DNA of 57,972 bases. Source: Candidatus Omnitrophota bacterium. GTDB taxonomy: Bacteria > Omnitrophota > Gorgyraeia > Velamenicoccales > Velamenicoccaceae. The notes under the pieces were generated by a model. It was given only the letters and a program-made list of their open reading frames with translations, was not told the origin of the DNA and ran no database searches. A program made the position numbers and the translations under genes. Below, piece after piece: positions 18,051-27,258 of this stretch; position 1 is the first letter of the stretch, and every line of letters starts with the position of its first letter. The DNA lies in NCBI GenBank assembly GCA_020052645.1, contig JAGVOQ010000047.1:1-57972 (forward strand), read 5' to 3'.

Positions 18051-18341
18051 GTTAAGGTTGAGAAAAGCCGAAAATCGAAATTAGAAGATCGAAGGGCGAA
18101 AAAGCAAATAGAAACAGGTTGAAATAAATTGAAATAAAGCTGAAATAAATAGAAACAGATTGAAATAAATGGAAATAGGTAGAAACAAAAGCTTACAAGA
18201 AAAAAAAGCAGAAACGACCACGGACGACAGACCACAGACAACGGAAGAACTGAAAACTGACGGCTAAGGACAGAAGACAGAAAACTGAAAAATTGAAGAT
18301 AGAAAAAGCGTGTGACTTGAGACGTGGAGCGTGAGACCTGA
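18051..18341 (+). repeat. Intergenic composite of 10-nt and 7-nt repeats
   Basis: The 290-bp gap holds no gene. It contains GAAATAAATT-type decamers, CCACGGA-type heptamers and a GTGACTT/GAGACGT heptamer run that ends at the next ATG. The last run matches the one before 12779. Confidence 0.8.
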
Positions 18342-19631
18342 ATGATCAATGTATTGTATGTAATCTGGAGCTTAGGGCTTGGTGGTGCGGAGCAGGTCGT
18401 GATCAGCTTAGCAAAAGGGCTGGATAGGAATAAATTCAAGCCTTTTGTCTGTTGCTTAAATGATGAGGGCAGGTTTGCCGAGGAGGTTAAAAAAGAAGGT
18501 ATTCAGGTAATTGCCTTGAATAAAGCCAAGGGCATAGATTTTTCTCTTATTTCTAAGATGGTACGTGTTATTAAAGAGAATAATATTCAAATAATTCATA
18601 CCCATTTGTGGGGAGCTAATTTTTGGGGAAGGTTTGCCGCAAGCGCCGCAAAAGTTCCCGTTGTTGTAACAGAGCATAATGTCGATGTTTGGAAATCATC
18701 GCTGCATTTTATGATAGATAGATTTCTTTTTAGAAAAACAGATTGTTTTATTGCAGTTTCTGAGACGGTGCGTAATTTCTACGCGCAAAAATTAGGCATA
18801 GAGAAAGAAGAGATAAGAGTTGTTTATAATGGGGTAGATACAACAATGTCACAAGGTCACAATGTCACAAGGTCACAAGTAAAAGCTTCTTTGGGGGTTA
18901 AGGAGGATGAAAAGGTAATTGCGGTGATTGGGAGATTGGTTCCGCAGAAAGGGATGGCATTTTTTTTAGAAGCGCTTAGAGAAATGTTTAACGCGAATTT
19001 ACGCGAATCCAACGCGAATGGTCGCGGATTAGATAAGATTAAGGTGCTGATAGTCGGAGAGGGGCCGCTCTTAGAAAGTCACAAGTCACAAGTTGCAAGT
19101 CACAAGTTAAATGATAAAGTTAAGTTCCTTGGATTTAGAAAGGACATACAAGAGATTTTAAGCATAACTGATATTCTTGTGTTGCCTTCGAGTAGAGAAG
19201 GATTGCCGATGATTTTGCTTGAGGCGATGGGAGCGGGCGCTATTGTTATTGCTACGCGTGTTGGAGGAACTCCTGAATTGGTACAGGATGGAGTGAATGG
19301 ATATCTTGTGGAATATGGGGACATTTCAGGCCTTAGAGAAAAACTTGAAGATATTTTGTCCACAGTTAACGGATCACAGACCATAGAAAAGACGACTATG
19401 GACGACGGACGATGGACGAAGGACGAAGGACGAAAAGACGAGACAAGAGAGACGAAGGACGAAGGGCGAAAAGACGAGACAAGAGAGACGAAGGACGAAG
19501 GGCGAGAGGACGAAAAAGATTTAAGTCTGAAAAAGATTAGAGAGAATGCAAGAAAAACGGTGGAGGAGAGATTCAGCCTGAAGAAGATGGTGGAAGAGCA
19601 TGAGGGTATTTACGATCAATTGATAGGATGA
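18342..19631 (+). CDS. Glycosyltransferase, GT4 family, with three repeat-encoded inserts
   Basis: 429 residues. WSLGLGGAEQVVISLAKGL is the N-terminal loop, VIAVIGRLVPQKGMAFFLEA starts the donor domain, and REGLPMILLEAMGAGAIVIA is the E-x7-E motif. Repeat-derived stretches sit at residues about 168-182 and 245-256 and, longest, 345-393, where DETRETKDEGR repeats. All are in frame. Overall architecture is otherwise a complete GT4 enzyme. Confidence 0.88.
   Translation: MINVLYVIWSLGLGGAEQVVISLAKGLDRNKFKPFVCCLNDEGRFAEEVKKEGIQVIALNKAKGIDFSLISKMVRVIKENNIQIIHTHLWGANFWGRFAASAAKVPVVVTEHNVDVWKSSLHFMIDRFLFRKTDCFIAVSETVRNFYAQKLGIEKEEIRVVYNGVDTTMSQGHNVTRSQVKASLGVKEDEKVIAVIGRLVPQKGMAFFLEALREMFNANLRESNANGRGLDKIKVLIVGEGPLLESHKSQVASHKLNDKVKFLGFRKDIQEILSITDILVLPSSREGLPMILLEAMGAGAIVIATRVGGTPELVQDGVNGYLVEYGDISGLREKLEDILSTVNGSQTIEKTTMDDGRWTKDEGRKDETRETKDEGRKDETRETKDEGREDEKDLSLKKIRENARKTVEERFSLKKMVEEHEGIYDQLIG
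19370..19520 (+). repeat. ACGAAGG heptamer block inside a glycosyltransferase
   Basis: ACGGACG/ACGAAGG-type heptamers with a longer 39-nt tandem superimposed. No stop codon occurs in any of the three phases of the ACGAAGG unit. Confidence 0.85.
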
Positions 19632-19710
19632 TTGTCACACGTCACAGGTCACACGTAAAATAATAAAAACTTTTTATCAGTAAAAAGACGTGATACATGT
19701 TACGTGAGAC

Positions 19711-22700
19711 ATGAAACGAAAAATTATGTTTAAACGACTAAAACCCTATATTATCGGTGCTGTGATTGGAGCCTTTGTGCTTGTTCTTTTTTTAGGCGCA
19801 AGCTATGCGGCTTATAAAAAGCTCAAGCCTTTAAAAGAAAAGATCATTGCTAAACTCAGCGATATGAAATTCGCCAGGCTTAAAAAGGCGGATAAAGATT
19901 TCGTGATAGCTGATTTTGAAAAGTCGGATGATTTTAGCAAGTTTGGAGATTCAACCGTTCTTTTTGAATTGTCTAAGGAATATCCTACAAGTGGCGTTTA
20001 TTGCGCTAAAGTAACATTTAAAAAAGATTCAAGAGCCCCATCTTTTCGAATAGAGAAATATTTTGAGAAAGATAAATCATTCATAAATTGGGCGCCTTAC
20101 GGTAGCTTTATGTTTGATATTTATAATCCGCAGGATACTTCCCAAAGATTGATTTTGCAAATTAAGGATAGAAGTGGGAATAAGTACAAACGAGACATCA
20201 ATTTAGAGCCTAAGTCAAAAGAGACTGTTGAAATTGAAACCTCTATTTTGAGGCATTCTGCCAGTATTTATAAAATCGCGCAAATCAATTTATTTCAATG
20301 GGAGCCGCAATCGGATTCTGTTTTTTTTATCGATAATCTTCGTTTAGTTCCGGGAAAGCTAAAGACAAAAAAAACCATATTCGACGCGGAATTCACTGAT
20401 TTAAAAGAGCCTTCTTACGTGATAAAAGATTATTTTTATTTTCAGGCTGACCGTTGGCTTAATGCCGAACAGCTCAGGCGATTTCCTATTTATATTCTCA
20501 ATCCTCATTTTATTCGTATGAAGAATTTTCCCGCACGCGGCGGTATTCCATTTCCTAGGGGTGAATTAAAATCAAAAGATGAAATTTCGGTCAGAGACAA
20601 TTTGGGCCGAGAAGTGATGTATCAATCAAAAGTGATGGCTTCCTGGGATGACAGGAGTATCAAATGGCTGTTATTAGATATTCCTGTCAGCATAGAGCCG
20701 TCTATCGGAACAGGCTATTCTGTTGTGTATCCTGTTAAAGCAAAAGCTGTCAATGAGAAGCAGATGTTGGCTGAAACAGCCAATAGCATAACAGTTGATA
20801 CCGGTAAAATTAGATTTGTTGTAAATAAGAAAAATTTTAGGTTATTTGATAAGGTTTGGATTGGGGATAAAGAGGTTGTCTCTGATAAGAGCGATTTGAC
20901 AGTGCAATTTCGTAAAGATATCTATAAGAGCTCTAACGATAAAGATTGTCAGCTAACAGTTGAAGAAGATGGCCCTTGTGTCGTTGGTTTAAAAGCTGAG
21001 GGGTGGTTTGTTGATGACAAGGGTAAGAAATTCTGTAAATTTGTGGTGAGGATTAAGGCATACAGAGGTGAGAGTTTTGTTCGAGTTTTCCATACATTTA
21101 TTTATACGGGTTATCCAGAAAATAAGCTTCACTATCTTTACAAAGGCATGCACTTGCCCAAGAATGAAACAATTGAGGAAGTGTCAATGCTTTTTAGAAT
21201 GCCTGAAGTTGTGCAAAAAGGCGATGTGACTTTTGGGGCTGATAACGAAGTTTTACAGATAAAGGGATTAGATAAAAATATTCAGATTATTCAATCTAAA
21301 GATGATTCTTTTTTTGTTCAGAAAGATTTAAAAGAAGTGATGAAGCAAGGAAAAAGGATAGAAGGTTGGCTGGATGTTGCCAATGATCAAAAGGGATTTT
21401 GCGCGGTTGTGCGTAAGCTATGGCAGCAATTTCCGAAAGGTTTTGAAATTAATGCTAAGGATGGAGTTTTTCAGGTGAAGCTATGGCCAAAAGAGGCTGG
21501 TGATTTGGATTTAAAAACGACACAGAAGACTTTAGGGCCCGAAGATGTGGCGCGGGGCAGCGCGTTTGGTTTAGCGAAGACGCATGAGTTGGTTTTTTAT
21601 TTTCATGAAGGTGATTATAAACAGGCAAAAGCGCGTGAAATAGCAGAAGTGGTGCAGGAGCCGCCTTTGATCATGAGCACGCCCTCCTGGTTAAGTGATT
21701 CTAAGGTCTTAGGCGCGGTCGCAGATTACGCTAAAGGCTCAGCATATTTTAGTCAGTACGAAACAAGCCTTGAAAAACTTTTTGATTGGGCAGACCGACA
21801 GAAAAAGACTTTTAAATGGTATGGCATGTTGGATTTTGGGGATACCTTAAGTTGGTATCGGCAAGAGGGGTATGATGATGACGACCAATATGATGAGGCT
21901 GGTTGGCATCCTGTAGGAAGATGGGGGTGGTTTAATTGTGAAGGCGCGGGGACGCACACAGGTGCCTTGTTGCAGTTTGCGCGTACCGGACAGTATAAAT
22001 ATTTTGAATTCGGTGAAGATTTGAGCCGGCATATGATGGATGTGGATACCTGTCATTTTAATACTGTGGGTTACGATAAAAGATTGCGCCGCGTTTATCA
22101 GGATTATAGTCAGCCGGGTTCTATGCACAGACATAGTGGTGATCATTGGGGTGGAAGAAATGAAGAAGCGTCGCATACAAATTTAAACGGCATATTACTT
22201 TATTATTATCTGACAGGCAACGACAGGGCTTTGGATGTGACGAAAGAGATTGGTGAGTTTTTCTTAAAACATCCGATAACTTATTTTAAGCATCCTGATA
22301 TCGCGCCGAATCGTGGTATGGCTAATATTTTATGGGGAGAAGTGGCTTTGTATGAAGCTACGGGAGATGCGCGTTTTAAGAAAGATGCGGATTACTGGGC
22401 GAATATGTTTTTCCAGGGGCAGAATAGGAATGGCAGTTTTAATGAGGACTATAATCCACGTGATAAGCGGTGGGACGGTGATCCGCATATAGGGTATATG
22501 AATGGATATGATTTGCCTGCGTTGATCGAGTATCATAAATTGACAAGAAATCCCGCGATCAAGGCCTCTATCATTAATTTGACAGAATATTTAATGAAGC
22601 ATGACGAGTATGGCGCTATTTTTGAAGGATTGGCTTATGCTTATTTTTTATCAGGAGATAAAAAATTCCTTGAGGTGATAGAAAAGCGTTTAGATAGCAT

Positions 22701-22851
22701 GCTTGCCTCGCAGAGAACACAGGATGATCCATTGTTAAACGGCATGATTTATCAGAAGCCTATATATGCCCGCGTTATGGAGTTTTTATTGTTTACACCG
22801 TATTCTTTTGAAGCGCTTCTATCTAGCCAGGAAGATCAAGGTCAGAAATAG
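19711..22851 (+). CDS. Large membrane-anchored protein, PcRGLX/YetA-like (putative exo-polysaccharide lyase)
   Basis: 1046 residues. A basic N-terminus and a single membrane helix (about 11-33) anchor it with the bulk outside. Residues about 65-215 resemble a beta-sandwich carbohydrate-binding module. From about 245 on, NPHFIRMKNFPARGGIPFPRG and SVRDNLGREVMYQSKV resemble the RIFT-barrel domain of exo-rhamnogalacturonan-lyase (PcRGLX/YetA-like) proteins. The C-terminal half, with tryptophan- and histidine-rich motifs (HRHSGDHWGGRNEEASHTN, YYLTG), looks like an alpha/alpha toroid. It could trim or remodel the exported polysaccharide. The family match is from memory of motifs. Confidence 0.6.
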   Translation: MKRKIMFKRLKPYIIGAVIGAFVLVLFLGASYAAYKKLKPLKEKIIAKLSDMKFARLKKADKDFVIADFEKSDDFSKFGDSTVLFELSKEYPTSGVYCAKVTFKKDSRAPSFRIEKYFEKDKSFINWAPYGSFMFDIYNPQDTSQRLILQIKDRSGNKYKRDINLEPKSKETVEIETSILRHSASIYKIAQINLFQWEPQSDSVFFIDNLRLVPGKLKTKKTIFDAEFTDLKEPSYVIKDYFYFQADRWLNAEQLRRFPIYILNPHFIRMKNFPARGGIPFPRGELKSKDEISVRDNLGREVMYQSKVMASWDDRSIKWLLLDIPVSIEPSIGTGYSVVYPVKAKAVNEKQMLAETANSITVDTGKIRFVVNKKNFRLFDKVWIGDKEVVSDKSDLTVQFRKDIYKSSNDKDCQLTVEEDGPCVVGLKAEGWFVDDKGKKFCKFVVRIKAYRGESFVRVFHTFIYTGYPENKLHYLYKGMHLPKNETIEEVSMLFRMPEVVQKGDVTFGADNEVLQIKGLDKNIQIIQSKDDSFFVQKDLKEVMKQGKRIEGWLDVANDQKGFCAVVRKLWQQFPKGFEINAKDGVFQVKLWPKEAGDLDLKTTQKTLGPEDVARGSAFGLAKTHELVFYFHEGDYKQAKAREIAEVVQEPPLIMSTPSWLSDSKVLGAVADYAKGSAYFSQYETSLEKLFDWADRQKKTFKWYGMLDFGDTLSWYRQEGYDDDDQYDEAGWHPVGRWGWFNCEGAGTHTGALLQFARTGQYKYFEFGEDLSRHMMDVDTCHFNTVGYDKRLRRVYQDYSQPGSMHRHSGDHWGGRNEEASHTNLNGILLYYYLTGNDRALDVTKEIGEFFLKHPITYFKHPDIAPNRGMANILWGEVALYEATGDARFKKDADYWANMFFQGQNRNGSFNEDYNPRDKRWDGDPHIGYMNGYDLPALIEYHKLTRNPAIKASIINLTEYLMKHDEYGAIFEGLAYAYFLSGDKKFLEVIEKRLDSMLASQRTQDDPLLNGMIYQKPIYARVMEFLLFTPYSFEALLSSQEDQGQK

Positions 22852-22895
22852 GAAGATAGAAGGGCGAAGAGAGAAGAAGCGCTGAAAAAGAATGT

Positions 22896-23402
22896 TTAGG
22901 TTCCTTAATGTTCCCTAAAGTTTCTTAAGGTTTCTTGAGGTTACATGGAAAATATAAGACCATATGAAAACTTAAAGTTTTATAGAGATATTTATGAAAT
23001 TAGAAAGTTTATTTATGAAACGACAGAACGGTTTGTTAAATCTCATCTTCGATTAGTCTCTCAAATGAGAGATGCTTCACGCTCTGCGAAGCAGAACATA
23101 AGAGAAAGTTATAGAAAAGGAACTCTGGGTGAATTTCTTCATGGAATTAAGATTAGTCAGGGCTCTTTGGAAGAGCTAAGCGGAGACATGGAAGATTGTC
23201 TTGAAGACAAGTTGATTACTCAAGAAGAGCATAGCAAATTTACGAAGCTATATCAAAGTGCAAGCTATATGAGCAATCAGTATCTTAAGTCGATGTATAA
23301 AGTTGAGAATGAGGGAACATGGAAAGTTCCTGGAGATCATTTAAGAAATAAAAAGCAACCTAAAGAAACTTCAAGTAACTTCAAGAAACTTTAAGAAACC
23401 TG
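22896..23402. mobile_element. Four-helix-bundle element 2 with inverted decamer arms
   Basis: Left arm 22896-22944 and right arm 23353-23402 consist of GTTTCTTAAG-type 10-nt units. The reverse complement of the right arm matches the left at 37 of 47 ungapped positions. The gene lies exactly between them and its last codons enter the right arm. Confidence 0.65.
22945..23394 (+). CDS. Four-helix-bundle protein, suffix-type subgroup
   Basis: 149 residues. LKFYRDIYEIRKFIYETTERF and MRDASRSAKQNIRESYRKGT show the S23-like helices. It is longer than the four others in this window, with a charged C-terminal tail whose last 15 or so residues are encoded by the right repeat arm. No catalytic motif is visible; function unknown. 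Confidence 0.82.
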   Translation: MENIRPYENLKFYRDIYEIRKFIYETTERFVKSHLRLVSQMRDASRSAKQNIRESYRKGTLGEFLHGIKISQGSLEELSGDMEDCLEDKLITQEEHSKFTKLYQSASYMSNQYLKSMYKVENEGTWKVPGDHLRNKKQPKETSSNFKKL

Positions 23403-23408
23403 AAATTT

Positions 23409-24386
23409 ATGGTTAAGGTACGTTACGAAATAGACCCTCACAATAGATTAGCCGTAGTGGGCTTTAATAAATTCCGCACTGTCGTTGACGGTGAATTTGA
23501 GCTTGGTGGGAAAAACAGTCTTATTTATCACGTCAAAAAGTCTGACAATATCGATATCCCCCAGCAGATAAAGTTCAGAGGTAGCTGGTCTTTAGATAAA
23601 GATCATAACCTTATTTTTACATTTGATAAATGGAATAATCAGGTTCAAGGCAATAGGCTTATTTTAAAGAGTGATTTGGTTTCAGCGACTGAGAATGAGT
23701 TGGTTTTTAGCGTTGAGACGAAAGAGGGCGCGTCAAACAGAACATGTTCTTATCTTTTAAAATTTAGTGGTATTTGGCAGGCAGATAAGTATAACCGTCT
23801 GACGTTTAATATTGAAAAAGAAGAAGGGCAAAGCAATGCGTTGACGCTCCAGGGTGTCTGGTCTGTCAATAAGCAGAATGAGATTGTCTATTCTTATGTA
23901 AGGACTTTAAAGGGAAAAAAAGAAAAGATAGAAAATGGTATTATTTTAAGAGGCTATTGGGAAATTTCAGAAAAGAATAGAGTCGCGTATGTGCTTAATG
24001 AAAATATCGGCTCTCAATTTGATTTTAAAGTATCGTTTCAAAAGGCTGAAAAAAACTTTTTAAAATATTCCATAGGAGTAGGCTACGCTTCAAAACAAAA
24101 AACTACTACGCTCTTTGGAACATGGAAGTTGGATAAGGATCTCGGCCTGATATTTGAAATAGAATATTCCGACGATCGCATTCAGGAAATGGTTTTTGGC
24201 GCGGATTGCAAGTGGGATGGCGGATATGCACTTGAATTAAGACTTAAGAATAAGTTGAATAAAGATCTGGGTGTCTCGGTTAATTTATCAAAGAAGTTAT
24301 TTGATGGACAGGGCGAGGCGTTTGTTAAGGCGCTTGCATCCGAGAAAGAAGTGTCTATCGTTGGTGGAGTCGGATTTAAGTGGTAG
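23409..24386 (+). CDS. Beta-repeat protein of unknown function
   Basis: 325 residues with no signal peptide and no recognised family. At least five copies of a strand-turn-strand unit can be read: FRGSWSLDKDHNLIFTF, FSGIWQADKYNRLTFNI, LQGVWSVNKQNEIVYSY, LRGYWEISEKNRVAYVL and LFGTWKLDKDLGLIFEI, i.e. G-x-W-x(3)-K/E-x(2)-x-L/I/V-x-F/Y. Unit spacing is roughly 50-60 residues. Alternating polar and hydrophobic residues suggest an all-beta sheet or barrel. It starts only 15 nt after the four-helix gene and has no clear SD. Confidence 0.75.
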   Translation: MVKVRYEIDPHNRLAVVGFNKFRTVVDGEFELGGKNSLIYHVKKSDNIDIPQQIKFRGSWSLDKDHNLIFTFDKWNNQVQGNRLILKSDLVSATENELVFSVETKEGASNRTCSYLLKFSGIWQADKYNRLTFNIEKEEGQSNALTLQGVWSVNKQNEIVYSYVRTLKGKKEKIENGIILRGYWEISEKNRVAYVLNENIGSQFDFKVSFQKAEKNFLKYSIGVGYASKQKTTTLFGTWKLDKDLGLIFEIEYSDDRIQEMVFGADCKWDGGYALELRLKNKLNKDLGVSVNLSKKLFDGQGEAFVKALASEKEVSIVGGVGFKW

Positions 24387-24700
24387 AATAAACGCAATTA
24401 ATAATGAAGAATTAACAATGAACAATTGAAATAAAGTTGAAATATATATAAATAAATGGAAATGAGTAGAAACGGATTGAAACAGGTTGAAATAGATGGA
24501 AATAAATGGAAAATAGGTAGAAATAAATAGAGATAAAAAGTCAAAAGGTCACAGGGTCACAACGTCACAAGGACGAAGATAGAAGATGGAAGGGCGAAGG
24601 GAGAAGAAGCAAACAGAAACAGATTGAAATAAAGTTGAAACAAATAGAAACAAGTTGAAATACAAAGAAAAGGTTAAGGTTTAGAAAGAAAAAGATCTAA
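24387..24700 (+). repeat. Intergenic composite of decamers and heptamers
   Basis: The gap of about 390 bp before 24776 holds no gene. It contains AACAATG heptamers, GAAATAAATT-type decamers, GTCACAA and GAAGATA heptamers, then decamers again. The last 75 bp before the ATG (AT-rich, with AGGA before the start) may hold the promoter of the next gene. Confidence 0.8.
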
Positions 24701-24775
24701 AATTTTGGAGCTATGTTGTATAAATTAATGCAAAATTTGGAAAAGTTTTAATCTATTTTCTCTGCTTAGGAACTC

Positions 24776-25654
24776 ATGAATAAAACACCGATATTGCTTT
24801 ATCATAATTTTTGCTCAGGGACGGACGCAAGAGCGGATAACTTTACGGTGACGTTCGATAATTTTAAGGAGCAGATGGAGTATTTGCAGAAGAATGACTT
24901 TGTGGCTGTTTCTTTGGAGAAGTTTTTTGCCGAACAGGAGTATTGGAAAGCTGAAGACGCAAAATGCGAAGGACGAGAGACGAAGCCTGCCTGGCGGCAA
25001 GGCAGGGACGAAGGACGGTTAAAAGATGGAAGAAAAAAAGTTATATTAACATTTGATGACGGAGATGCGAGTAATTATTTTTTCGCTATGCCTTTGCTAA
25101 AGGAGTTCGGATTCACAGCAACTTTTTTTGTGACTATCAATGAAATAGGCAAGCATAACAAGGTAGATTGGTCCATGGTTTATGATTTGGTCCAGAATGG
25201 CATGGGGGTGGGTTCTCATGGTTTGGCCCATACATTTTTGACAGCGCAAAATAACTATACAGTTTTGAATGAATTGCTTATGTCTAAGCAAATCTTGGAA
25301 AAATATACGAGGAAGCGCGTTGATTTTTTGTCTATACCTCAGGGATTTTACAATAATCGCGTTTTGACCATTATTAAAAATATCGGTTTTAAGGCGGTGG
25401 GCGTATCAGACGCGGGTTTTAATGATTTTGAAAAAGAAGACCTTTTTTTGCTGAAGCGGTTTACGATGCGCAAAAATTATAGATTAAAAGTTTTTAAATC
25501 AATTATTTCAGGTAAACCGGCTTTTATGATTTCGTTACTAGAAAATACCCGTACGGTTTTAAGAAAAGCGCTTGGGTGGCAAGTTTACGACAGGCTGAGA
25601 AGCCTTAAACATAAAACAAAGGTTAAGGCTGAGGATGAGAGAATTGAAGTTTGA
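24776..25654 (+). CDS. Polysaccharide deacetylase (NodB domain)
   Basis: 292 residues. ILLYHNF at the start, VILTFDDGDASNYFFAMPLL (motif 1 Asp pair) and SHGLAHTFL (motif 2, S-H-x3-H) define the NodB fold. Residues about 59-85 are a repeat-encoded insert that includes the PAWRQGRD hairpin peptide also present as PACRQGRD in the polymerase at 10793. Second deacetylase of the locus, so the polymer probably has amino sugars. AGGA lies 5 nt before the ATG. Confidence 0.88.
   Translation: MNKTPILLYHNFCSGTDARADNFTVTFDNFKEQMEYLQKNDFVAVSLEKFFAEQEYWKAEDAKCEGRETKPAWRQGRDEGRLKDGRKKVILTFDDGDASNYFFAMPLLKEFGFTATFFVTINEIGKHNKVDWSMVYDLVQNGMGVGSHGLAHTFLTAQNNYTVLNELLMSKQILEKYTRKRVDFLSIPQGFYNNRVLTIIKNIGFKAVGVSDAGFNDFEKEDLFLLKRFTMRKNYRLKVFKSIISGKPAFMISLLENTRTVLRKALGWQVYDRLRSLKHKTKVKAEDERIEV
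24952..25032 (+). repeat. Heptamer block with nested hairpin inside a deacetylase gene
   Basis: ACGAAGG-type heptamers are split by the 23-nt hairpin at 24985-25007 (arms CCTGCCT/AGGCAGG), matching 11200-11222 at all but one or two positions. Confidence 0.85.
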
Positions 25655-26084
25655 AGATTGAAGTTAGAAGTTAGAAAAATGCCAATAAAAAAGTGTCAAG
25701 ATCTAGAAGTTTATCGATTATCCATGGATTTGGCCATGGAAGTTTTTAGCGAGACCAAGAAATTTCCAAAAGAAGAATTGTATTCTTTGGTGGACCAAAT
25801 CAGGAGATCGTCTAGGTCGGTTGCTGCGAATATTAGAGAAGGATATGGAAAGCGTCGCTATCCAGATGTTTTTGCCCGGCATTTAAACGATGCGCTTGGT
25901 TCTTCAGAAGAAACAATGACATGGCTTGAAATAGCGCTTAAATGTAATTATTTATCAAAAGATAGATTTGATAATTTAGATTCTCAGTATGAAAAACTCG
26001 GTGCTATGATGTTTAAATTAATGCAAAACTGGGAGAAGTTTTAGTTTTTTTCGAACTTCAAACTTCGAATTTCTAACATCGAGA
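25640..26084. mobile_element. Four-helix-bundle element 3 with inverted heptamer arms
   Basis: Left arm 25640-25678 (TTGAAGT-type heptamers) and right arm 26051-26084 are inverted copies, with 21 of 28 aligned positions matching. They bracket the gene at 25679. Confidence 0.6.
25679..26044 (+). CDS. Four-helix-bundle protein (S23/IVS family)
   Basis: 121 residues from the ATG at 25679; seven further upstream codons come from the repeat arm. KKCQDLEVYRLSMDLAMEVF and DQIRRSSRSVAANIREGYGKR are the family signature, and the spacing to LEIALKCNYLS is typical. Function unknown. Confidence 0.88.
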   Translation: MPIKKCQDLEVYRLSMDLAMEVFSETKKFPKEELYSLVDQIRRSSRSVAANIREGYGKRRYPDVFARHLNDALGSSEETMTWLEIALKCNYLSKDRFDNLDSQYEKLGAMMFKLMQNWEKF

Positions 26085-26111
26085 GACCTTAAGTAACCTT
26101 TTTGTTGAATC

Positions 26112-27254
26112 ATGCAAACTCTATTCTTCATTAGTCTTGGGATTGTCACCTACACTTATTTCGGCTATCCAATCGTTTTGGCATTATTATGTTTGGTGAT
26201 GCATAAGCGGGTAAAAAAGGAAGACATAGTCCCGCAGGTCTCAATTTTAATTTCTGCTTACAACGAAGAAAAAACAATTGAAGATAAGATTAAGAATCTC
26301 CTCGAGCTGGATTACCCCAGGGAAAAGATGGAGATCATTGTAGGTTCTGACGGATCAACAGATGAAACCTATCAGATTTTAAGAAAATACTCTGAAGAAA
26401 ATAAGATCCGCTACATTGTTTCATTTCAGCATATGGGCAAGGCCGCCATGCTTAATAAATTGGCCAAAGAGGCTCAACGGGATATTTTGATATTTGCCGA
26501 TGCCCGACAAAGATTTGATAAACAGGCCATAAAAGAACTCGTCAAGAATTTTGCTGATCCTGATGTTGGGTGTGTTTCAGGAGAACTTATTTTGGAAGAT
26601 AAAGAAACGGGCTCAGGGTGCGGTTTAAGCCTATATTGGTCTTATGAAAAATTTTTACGCAGCTGTGAAAGTTTTATAGGTTCGATGTTAGGCGCGACAG
26701 GCGCGATCTACGCAATACGCCGCGCCCAATTTGTTTTTTTCCCCGAAGATATTCTTTTAGATGACGTGTATGCGCCTTTAAAAGCTATTCTTTTGAAGAA
26801 GCGGGCCATTTTTGAACCAGCAGCCAAGGCCTATGATGTTGTTTCTCAGACAGCGGAAAAGGAGTTTTCCAGAAAAGTCAGAACGCTGGCTGGGAATTTT
26901 CAGTTATTTTTTATGATGCCTGAAATATTTAATCCAGGGAAGAGTTCTGTGGCTTTCCAGTTTTTTTCTCATAAGTTCCTGAGGTTGTTGGTGCCTTACT
27001 TTCTTATATTTCTTTTTATAACAAATATTTCTCTTGTTCAGTTTGGGCCTTTGTATACTTTGGCACTGTTCTTGCAAGGTATATTCTATGTGTGTGCTTT
27101 AATAGGCTATTTGCTCGGGGTGGCGGAAATTAAAGCAAAAGGGTTTTTAAGGAAGATTTTTTATGTTCCATTGGATTTTTGTGTTTTGAACGCTGCGGCA
27201 GTTGTGGCTCTATTTTTATATTTTTGGCGGGGAAGGGTGGAGTGGGGCAAATAA
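26112..27254 (+). CDS. Membrane-bound glycosyltransferase family 2
   Basis: 380 residues. An N-terminal membrane helix (TYFGYPIVLALL) precedes the GT2 catalytic domain: VSILISAYNEEKTIEDKI, VGSDGSTDET, FADARQRFD (D-A-R in place of D-x-D) and a Q-x-x-R-W-like segment FSRKVRTLAGNFQ. Three C-terminal helices follow. This is the processive or cellulose-synthase-like GT2 topology often found beside exosortase genes. A perfect sigma-54 consensus lies inside its 3' part (27061). Confidence 0.9.
   Translation: MQTLFFISLGIVTYTYFGYPIVLALLCLVMHKRVKKEDIVPQVSILISAYNEEKTIEDKIKNLLELDYPREKMEIIVGSDGSTDETYQILRKYSEENKIRYIVSFQHMGKAAMLNKLAKEAQRDILIFADARQRFDKQAIKELVKNFADPDVGCVSGELILEDKETGSGCGLSLYWSYEKFLRSCESFIGSMLGATGAIYAIRRAQFVFFPEDILLDDVYAPLKAILLKKRAIFEPAAKAYDVVSQTAEKEFSRKVRTLAGNFQLFFMMPEIFNPGKSSVAFQFFSHKFLRLLVPYFLIFLFITNISLVQFGPLYTLALFLQGIFYVCALIGYLLGVAEIKAKGFLRKIFYVPLDFCVLNAAAVVALFLYFWRGRVEWGK
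27061..27076 (+). promoter_or_regulatory. Intragenic sigma-54-type -24/-12 site
   Basis: TGGCACTGTTCTTGCA matches the TGGCAC-N5-TTGC core exactly, with GG and GC at the right spacing. It could drive the four-helix gene, exosortase and EpsI downstream. A chance match in about 58 kb on two strands is not negligible. Confidence 0.45.
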
Positions 27255-27258
27255 AAGC

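Noticed and set aside
18047-18439. Minus-strand ORF rich in hydrophobic heptads
   Set aside because: It is the complement of the repeat block 18051-18341; such arrays give long open frames without coding.
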